DNA of 64,000 bases from Symsagittifera roscoffensis. Taxonomy: Eukaryota; Xenacoelomorpha; Acoela; Convolutidae. This document shows positions 58,101 through 64,000 of the stretch, one piece after another (position 1 is the stretch's first letter; each line of letters opens with the position of its first letter). A model generated the notes under the pieces. The model saw only the letters and a program-made list of their open reading frames with translations, was not told the DNA's origin and did not search any database. Both the position numbers and the translations under genes were made by a program. The stretch spans positions 44,496,101 through 44,560,100 of the forward strand of contig NC_087063.1 in assembly GCF_963678635.1 (NCBI RefSeq), written 5' to 3'.

Positions 58101-61100
58101 TCAACACCGGTGAGCATTGATAGGTTCACTTAAACAAAAGACTCTTTGTAGATCACAGGAAGGTTTGAAAGTCGAACTAGAATGAAAGAAAGAATTTATT
58201 TCTCCATAATCAGATATATGCACAACAGTAGCCTCCCGGTTTGGAACCTCCCTGTTTTGAACATTATTCAATGAAACTCAAACTAGTTGTTCATATTAAA
58301 TACGAGTTGTTCATATTGAGTGGATAGACTAAGTGTACTAGACCAAAAGAGAGTTGGTGTGTGCTATTTAGATCGAAATCTGATGTCCAAGGCCCTCTCA
58401 GAACAAGGACCCTCTCTGCTGGGATCATACGCCTCTGCCAGAGTTAGTATTCATAAATGCAGGTGCAATTAGTTTCTGAGAATAATTCAAACATTCACTT
58501 TTAGTCGTAATAATATTGAAATGGCACTATTCAAAATGATAAAAATAACGGAATTTTGTCGTTTGGCATAGTCGTTGTATTATTATTTCAATACCTCTAA
58601 TAATGAATTAAAGATCAAACCATTTTTAATAGAGACAAAATGTGGCAGCCAGCTCTTCGCGAATAGTACCACCACTCAACATAGACCACGAAACTCAAAG
58701 GCAGCCATTTTATCCTTCTGTCGGAGAAAATGTAGTGGACGCCCATACATCTGCCATAGTGCGACAGATGGCAACTGAATTGGCACAGCTGAAATTGCAG
58801 CTCAACACACAGCAGCAGCAAACGTAAGAAACCCCTGCCGACCCAAAGGGTCCCCCTTTGTACTTTTTTGAGTTATCCATTTTTTGGCTGACTGACCCTA
58901 AATTTTTTCTAAAGGCGCCTTTGGCACCAAATCATAATAATTTTGAGGGGGAAGCGCACGCCGAAAAAACGCGATTTTTGGTCAAGATTTTCCAAAAAGT
59001 GCCTAAAAACGCCTTTTTGGCCTGTTTTTCAAAAAATTGCATACGGCGCTGAAAATTGTGGTCAAAATAGGGTCTTTATAGTGATTTAGGAGAGCTCAGA
59101 AATCAATTTGGTCGACCTAAAAAAAGGTGATATTTTTTAAGGTGAAAATCCACCCCTCGAGAAAATCCTAGATCCGCCCCTGTAAGAAACAGTGCTTAGT
59201 ATTTTGTTTTAAAATTGCTATTGCAAGTTTTAAGTTCACTATTTAACGTATCGCTCTTGCTAAAAATCTGATCATCTTCGTCGTAGCAACTGCGGATCTT
59301 GGATTTTCTCGAAAGTGCTGCTGATTTTTTCTCAAATTTTAGGTCAACCAAAACAATTTTCCGGGCTCTCTCAGCTCAATTAAGACCGTTTTGACAAAAA
59401 AATTTTGCGCTTCAGGCTAAAACGGACGTTTTAGGGCTCTTTTGGAAGGTTTCGGCCAAAAACAGAGCCTTTTTTTTGGCGCGAGCTCCCCTCTTACTTG
59501 TTGTATATGGTCATCAAAGGGAATCCCTGGCAAATTCCCTTGCTTCTTATTAAGAAGAAGGTTCTTGGATAAGCTCGGCTAGACGAGGCAAATTTGTTTT
59601 CAAAAAAAAAATGTCGAAAAACGAGTTCAGCCAACACTGGTTCCATGATTTGAAACGAAAACATGTTATCAGGTCGAACATACCGGCTAGTCAGGATCCT
59701 GCAGCTCCTATCACAGCAGTAAGAAATACCCACAATGACTCAACTATTCTACACGATGACCTCCCGGATGTCTCAACATCTTCCGGAGGAGACGAAGACT
59801 TTTTGACAGCACACCGGGTAGTGGCTGGCTACTCAACGATGTTCCGAAAGCAGAAGGACGCGATGTCTTTCGGAGGACTGCAGTTCCTAGCGGATAGCAG
59901 AAGCACTATGCAGAATCTAGCAAATGAAGCAGATGTATGATATTTTTTTACTTAAAAGATTTCTCATCTTTCTGTTTCACTCAGTCTTCGGAAGAAACGT
60001 CTGAATAAACTCTAATGAATTTCGCAAACGTCAATTTTAGCACTTGGAAACCCGCTACAAGAGCTATTCGGAGCGCATATCGATGTTGGCACAAGAGACC
60101 TACAAATTGCCAACGCTACAGCAGGAAAGACGACCAGCTCAGGAAATCGGAGCATCAACTACCACAATACTAGCTGACAGAGGAGCAAACCAACCCTTGG
60201 TCAATGCAATTGCTGAAAGTGAGTTGTAGACGTTTTTGTAGTAGTTTAAAAGATATTGAGTTTTTTTTCGGGTCTTGGTACACAAATTAAATGAGATGAC
60301 TAAAATTTTCAAAAAACTGTTTTTTTAGATGTGCCACAGAGTCGAGTAGCAAATACTTCAGTGGCGAGTCACGACATTTTTCCAGAACGCCAAGCAGATG
60401 TCACCAAAGCACATGCATCTGAGGTCATTTATGATAGCAAGCACGACATTTTCGATATTGATCAAGTCCTAAAGAGCGCTGAAGATGATTTATATCTAGA
60501 GAAACAATCTATTGCCGGACTGGGAAAGAATGCACTGGCTGCTGCCAGAGTTGAGCAAAATGATCAGTTCAGTATTGGACATGAAAGTGAAAAGAAAGAT
60601 AACCTAGCCTCTGCGTTCAAAGCCACATTGCAAGATATAAGTCAAAATCAGTCGAATCAAGAAGATTCTGATCGACTTCTTGCCAGAAGCTCTGATGCTG
60701 GTCGTCAAGATGTGCTTCGTGGTGATGATTCTTTTGAACTGCAAACTTCTCTGCCCGTTAAACCGAGTGACGGATCAAAAACTGCTGAGAAAGATTTAGC
60801 TGAAGTGGAAGAAGGCGTCGAGGAAGCATTGGAAGATAGCTACTCTGATGATCTGGAAGACGATGAATCTGAAAATAACGAAGAAGACTTAGATGTTAAG
60901 CCAGGCATCAATTTAGTGTCAAATAAGAATGTTCTAGAAAATTCACATGACGTGCATGCTGGCGGAGACGTTCCAGGGCCTTCACTAGCGCCAGTAGTTG
61001 ATATGAATAAGTCACTGGAGTTGAAAGCTAAAGAGCCAGCACCTGAAGATCAAAAACGAATGTCATTCAGAAATGTCTTTGCGTATTCGGATTCATTTCT

Positions 61101-61519
61101 AGACGATGATGAAGAAAACCAGCGAGAAAAGAGGAAAAAGAAAGATGACATATTTTCTGACAGTGATGACAACGCGGGTTCTATTAAGCCAATTGGTTCC
61201 AGGTCAGCCCAATTTAGCTGCAGTTTTTAACATTCACGCTTTTTTAAGTCGCTTTTTTTCAATTCAAAGTTGGACTATTTGTGAAACTGGGTTCATTTTT
61301 TAAAAGCAGCACTCACTGCGACTCTGCGTTTAACAGTAACTTTCACTAAACTAAAAGTCTGACATTTAATCTAAGTTTCGAACTTCATTCAGGAACTTTC
61401 AAGATTCATTCGACGATTTCGGAATCGAAGACTATGACGACCCTGTGCAAGTCGAAGCGCCTTCTTTCGAAAAACAAACTTCAGCTCCATTAGACGATGG
61501 ATCAGAAGAGTCTTTTTAG
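52128..61519 (+). CDS. OFD1: Centriole/basal-body protein OFD1, 15 coding exons
   Basis: Hand-built exons: 52128-52199, 52322-52585, 52851-53013, 53302-53515, 53832-54029, 56308-56440, 57035-57154, 57359-57436, 57998-58109, 58372-58442, 58633-58823, 59673-59934, 60041-60218, 60329-61202, 61393-61519. All introns are GT-AG and all phases agree, giving 1018 residues. OFD1 caps distal centrioles and is needed for ciliogenesis. The N-terminus (DEESFRKELYHSFAAKG, joined to MRNSLVKNL) and the LisH motif (about residues 49-84, KLVYRHLHKSQYKYTLSLF) match OFD1. Coiled coil runs over about 167-450, with a Ser/Asp/Glu-rich tail from about 690. Chosen start: the ATG before DEESF, since upstream in-frame sequence is non-OFD1-like and preceded by an acceptor-like TATTTTAAG. 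Exons 7, 8 and 10 have weak acceptors. Total length agrees with about 1010 in vertebrates. Confidence 0.93.
54381..54803 (+). mobile_element. Diverged R element in OFD1 intron 5
   Basis: Left end CAAGACTGCTCGAATCAGGG and right end CTTCGAAAGTCGGAACAA are recognisable. The interior is largely different and contains a tRNA-like segment (54655-54725), so the element was probably rearranged or received an insertion. Confidence 0.65.
54655..54725 (+). repeat. tRNA-like SINE remnant
   Basis: A TGGTGTGCGCAACCGG stretch resembling an A box is followed about 35 bases later by GGGATCGATCCCTC, a B-box-like T-arm. The stems do not complete a tRNA cloverleaf, so this is most likely the head of a tRNA-derived SINE, not a tRNA gene. 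Confidence 0.4.
55155..55700 (+). repeat. Dispersed repeat D, copy 1 (OFD1 intron 5)
   Basis: Matches 62051-62839 on both sides of a central difference. Shared phrases include GATCAATAACCAGCTATTAAG and, at the right end, CATATTTTTGCTT followed by the palindrome GCGAAGTTCAACTTCGC. Here the centre holds a SINE-like segment; in the other copy it holds an R element. No coding capacity. Confidence 0.75.
55321..55478 (+). mobile_element. tRNA-derived SINE-like insertion
   Basis: Contains an A box TAGCGTAGAGG (55367-55377) and a perfect B box GGTTCGAACC (55408-55417), 41 bases apart, as in RNA polymerase III promoters. The T-arm stem does not pair properly and no acceptor stem closes, so it is not a functional tRNA gene. 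It is absent from the other D repeat. No clear target duplication or tail. Confidence 0.6.
55738..56287 (-). mobile_element. Diverged R element, inverse orientation (OFD1 intron 5)
   Basis: Reads as the R family on the minus strand: right-end-like sequence near 55755, body matching the 62200 copy, and a left-end hairpin (TCAGCGCTTCGCCCTGA near 56250-56266). It lies just before the exon 6 acceptor at 56307. It is the most diverged R copy in the window. Confidence 0.65.
57545..57895. repeat. Fragment related to the TIR element family (OFD1 intron 8)
   Basis: Begins AGCCAGTTGCTGTGCAAGTAG, a relative of the GGATAGCCGGTTACTGTGC motif at 50777 and 62888, and includes CGAATCACGACTGAAAAAGC...ATATGATATAGAA, similar to inner parts of 50835-51946 and 62880-63466. 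No complete ends. Confidence 0.45.
58833..59182 (+). mobile_element. hAT-type MITE at the OFD1 exon 11 splice donor
   Basis: Diverged relative of the MITE at 22344: shared GCCGACCCAAAGGGTCC, GGCGCC, GAGAGCTC and TCGACCTAAAAAAAGGT blocks and the 3' end ATCCGCCCCTG. An 8-bp duplication TAAGAAAC lies at 58825-58832 and 59183-59190, so the insertion point is the second base of the exon 11 donor (GTAAGA at 58824). The first ~80 bases including the left inverted repeat are missing, yet the duplication is intact, so a deletion trimmed the left end later. Confidence 0.85.
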
Positions 61520-61642
61520 AGTTGTAATCTACCTGACCGGTGAACAGATTCATTGTATTATATTTGTAAATAGTGTACATAGTCGTTTTCGTTAATGTGG
61601 ATTGATAAATTTGAATGAGTTAATCAAGAATTACTATTATTG

Positions 61643-61648
61643 AATACA
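61643..61648 (+). terminator. Candidate polyadenylation signal of OFD1 (AATACA)
   Basis: A variant hexamer 124 bases after the stop, followed by TTTTTGTTGAG, a GU-rich-like element. There is no AATAAA between the stop and 61650. Assignment is by position only. Confidence 0.35.
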
Positions 61649-61654
61649 ATTTTT

Positions 61655-62050
61655 GTTGAGCTTCATTGTCCAAATTGTTCAAATCCTGAAATCAGCGAAA
61701 TTTTCCTGGCTTGATGGATGTTTTTAAAGTTCTATTTGTCCTTTTTAATCGTCAATGAACGGAGTGAATACATTTATATAAGTCCTGTTGATTTTTTTCG
61801 TTGTTCGCACTGATTTTCATGTTTTTCGTGGTTTGAATTTTGATTTTGGAAGTTCAATTCAAATCAGCTATAAGGAAATGAAGTTACGCGCTCCAAAGAC
61901 GACAGATGAAATGAAGCGAGAAAAAAAACATGACTGACTTGAGATTCGAAAGTGGATTTGATTGATCCATTAATTTCAACCTGGCCTAATTTTATCATGT
62001 ATCTACAAATTGTTCTTTGAAATTCGAAAATTGATGCTTTTTTTACCTAA
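61655..62050. other. Post-OFD1 intergenic DNA
   Basis: AT-rich with no gene, RNA or clear repeat visible. Confidence 0.5.
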
Positions 62051-62839
62051 GCAATGTTTGTGTTATAGTATGAGCTATCTTTTTTTCTACATAAGTCGCA
62101 AATATTGTTGCGATAAAAATTCTATTGAAAGCGTTCATTTTGATCAATAACCAGCTATTAAGAACAGCTAATGCTAAAGATATTAACACAGACTATTATT
62201 GTTCCGACTTTCGTAACGAAGTAGCGGAATATTTGGTGCTCGGCGTGGTTTTTTCTTCAGACAAATTTCGATTTTTAACTAGCCATTTTTGACGGGATAT
62301 TTTTTTATTATTCAAAAAGTATTGTTTTCCTGAGCTTAAATTTGGAAAGATATTTCACCTGTGATCATTTTTCCTAAAGTTATGGGGGTTTAAAAATTGC
62401 CAATTCGGGACAATTAACGCGCTATATATTTCGCTTTTAACGAGATTTAATCCGTCATAGAAATCGCTCCAAATTGGTTGAAGGAAGCTTATTTGCCATA
62501 ACTGATTTGTTACTAGGAGCGAAATTTATTATTTTTTACTTGATATGGCGTGTCGGGGGATGAGTTTCACAAAAAATTTCAAATTAAAAAAATTCATTTT
62601 TATTTTATTTTATTTAATTTTTTCATGTTATTACTGCTCCATAGACTGCTGTATAAGTTGAGACATGCTAGTTGGTTAATTTTTTTGTTTTTGAGAAAAT
62701 TGACTGCTAATGCGTCATAATTGGCCTGCGTTATTTAAGAAATTTTGTAGACTCAAAGTTTTACTCTCTCAGTTTTTCCCAGTAGCGTTATCGGTCATAT
62801 TTTTGCTTCTGCATGCGAAGTGCAACTTCGCCTCTGAGT
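62051..62839 (+). repeat. Dispersed repeat D, copy 2, interrupted by an R element
   Basis: Same left part (GATCAATAACCAGCTATTAAG, GATATTAACACAGACTATTAT) and right part (GCGTTATCGGTCATATTTTTG, GCGAAGTGCAACTTCGC) as 55155-55700. The R element at 62200-62642 occupies the place of the SINE-like segment in copy 1. Confidence 0.75.
62200..62642 (-). mobile_element. R element copy, inverse orientation, left end missing
   Basis: Starts TTGTTCCGACTTTCG (inverse of the family right end) and runs to TTATTACTGCTCCAT. The family's first ~80 bases, with the CAGGGC hairpin, are missing. Nested in repeat D. Confidence 0.82.
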
Positions 62840-62879
62840 CAAAAAAATTTTCACTCAATTTTTTGAAGCGAAAGCAAGT

Positions 62880-63466
62880 CTAAACCAAGGATAGCCGGTT
62901 ACTGTGCAAGTAGAACAATGTTTCGACCAGAGCCTTAAAATACTGGAAAAAAGTTTTTTTTTCAAATCTGTCGTTAGTTTCGGCGTGGTGTGATAACAGC
63001 AGCTGAACTAAAAGCTAGAAATTAGGCATATTCGACAGTCATTGTAGAAATAAGCAAATTGGAAAACAGTTTTTGTAGAAAATTAGCTCGCAAATGAAAA
63101 AAAAGTTTCCAAAAAGGCGCTAAAAAACTCACAAAAACTAAGGTTACTCGAGAAAAACTAAGCTTTTACATTTTAAGCTAGGCTATTCTAAGCTTAGAAG
63201 TCAATGAATAAAGCTACTGTAAGCCTGCTCGCTCGCTTAATTCGCACGAATTAAGACCAAAAGCCAAAATTTTCAAACCCGTTTTTCTCGACACTGGGAA
63301 TTTGTTTCGAATTTTTTAATGTCGATGGAATTACGACTGTAAGGGATTTAATATGATATAGCACTCAACACTCTCCGATGATTATTTGTGGTAGCTAATT
63401 TTGCGTTGAAAAGAAAAAATTGCCGAATACAAGTTCCTCCCAATTTTTCAAATGATTGGAACAATT
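62880..63466 (+). mobile_element. Right part of the TIR element family
   Basis: Aligns with 51400-51946: shared AATAAGCAAATTGGAAAAC, GCTACTGTAAGCCT, CCGATGATTATTTGTGG and a right end CAATTTTTCAAATGATTGGAAC. It is preceded by GGATAGCCGGTTACTGTGC (62888), also found outside the 50835 copy. No matching left end. Confidence 0.7.
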
Positions 63467-64000
63467 TAGTATATGTTGGCTGTTTTACAAAAATCATGTT
63501 TTGTACAGTTAACACTAGCGAACTTAGTGTTACAATACTTGGCGATGTTTTTGAAATCAGAGAATGTCTCTGGGGTAGGTTTGAAGCAAGGTGCATCTTT
63601 TTTTTTGTGATAATGCAAGAGATTAAAGCGTAAGTTGACCTTGAAAGAAGTGAAAATCAAGCCGTTTTTTGTTCCTACCACCCACAGAATTGGGAAGAAC
63701 AATGGCTTAAGGTTTTTTCCTACGCAAAATCAGTTGCCTTCAATTTTTTTCTGGAGCATCGCCACATAGTTATTGGACGTATTTTGCAGTTTTCAAAGCC
63801 TAATTTTTTTTCGAAAATATGATTACACATGCGGGAGCAAGTGTCTTATAATCGGAAACTAAACATTTTCCAGTAAACAACTTTTCTTAGAAATCGTACT
63901 TGCTTTTCTTACTTGCTTTATTGGTGAATCGTAGCTCGAGACTTTCTCTCGTTTGACCCTGATGTAACACGATTGCCATATACTCTCGGGACTGGGATTC
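63467..64000. other. AT-rich end of window with one possible element end
   Basis: TTTTTTGTTCCTACCACCCAC near 63664 resembles the left end of the TIR family (TTTTTGTTCCGACCATTTG), and ACGCAAAATCAGTTGCC further on resembles ACGCAAAAACAGGTGCC at 50903. This may be a diverged left part placed in the wrong order after 63466. No gene is seen. Confidence 0.4.

Overview
This window reads as nuclear DNA of an invertebrate animal. It is AT-rich, gene-poor, has spliced genes with GT-AG introns, and is packed with transposable elements of many classes. Two host genes are clear, both on the + strand and adjacent: an apparently single-coding-exon PIGW (GPI-inositol acyltransferase, 48774-50186) and a 15-coding-exon OFD1 (centriole/basal-body protein, 52128-61519). 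OFD1 implies a ciliated or centriole-bearing animal. I cannot name the phylum. A degenerate 2A-like motif in one non-LTR element, a motif known from CR1-type elements of sea urchins, amphioxus and other invertebrates, fits a marine invertebrate but does not prove it.

Layout. 1-1.7 kb: a (TGTA)n microsatellite. 1.9-11.9 kb: a decayed Ty3/Gypsy retroelement on the minus strand (gag region, zinc knuckle, protease, RT, RNase H, integrase, GPY/F tail and a membrane-type third region). 12-16.7 kb: its probable leader, then anonymous AT-rich DNA. 16.8-18.2 kb: three head-to-tail copies of a short element, here called R. 18.7-21.6 kb: a 1.45-kb tandem duplication with an embedded 200-bp inverted repeat, followed by a foldback element. 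22.3-29.1 kb: a recent tandem duplication starting in a hAT-type MITE, with order A-B-A'-C-B'. 30-32 kb: fragments of an unidentified minus-strand coding family that reappears at 48.3-48.7 kb. 32.3-46.4 kb: a large repeated block holding two copies of a dead non-LTR retrotransposon, two copies of unidentified minus-strand ORFs and two LTR-like units of 885 and 884 bp. A hairpin-forming minisatellite (38.9-39.5 kb) lies between the two block copies. 46.8-47.0 kb: a foldback MITE with a 9-bp target duplication and a perfect 63-bp inverted repeat. 48.8-61.5 kb: PIGW and OFD1. 61.7-64 kb: more repeats, mostly relatives of those around OFD1.

How it fits together. PIGW acts in the ER on GPI-anchor synthesis and OFD1 at centrioles and cilia, so there is no reason to think the neighbours are functionally linked. 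The repeats do touch the genes. An R element begins about 60 bp after the PIGW stop and supplies the nearest AATAAA. OFD1 intron 5 is enlarged by two R copies and tRNA-like SINE pieces. A hAT-type MITE sits at the splice donor of OFD1 exon 11, with the donor sequence duplicated on its far side. The OFD1 model was built by hand: all 14 junctions use GT-AG, all reading-frame phases agree, and the product is 1018 residues, close to the vertebrate length of about 1010.
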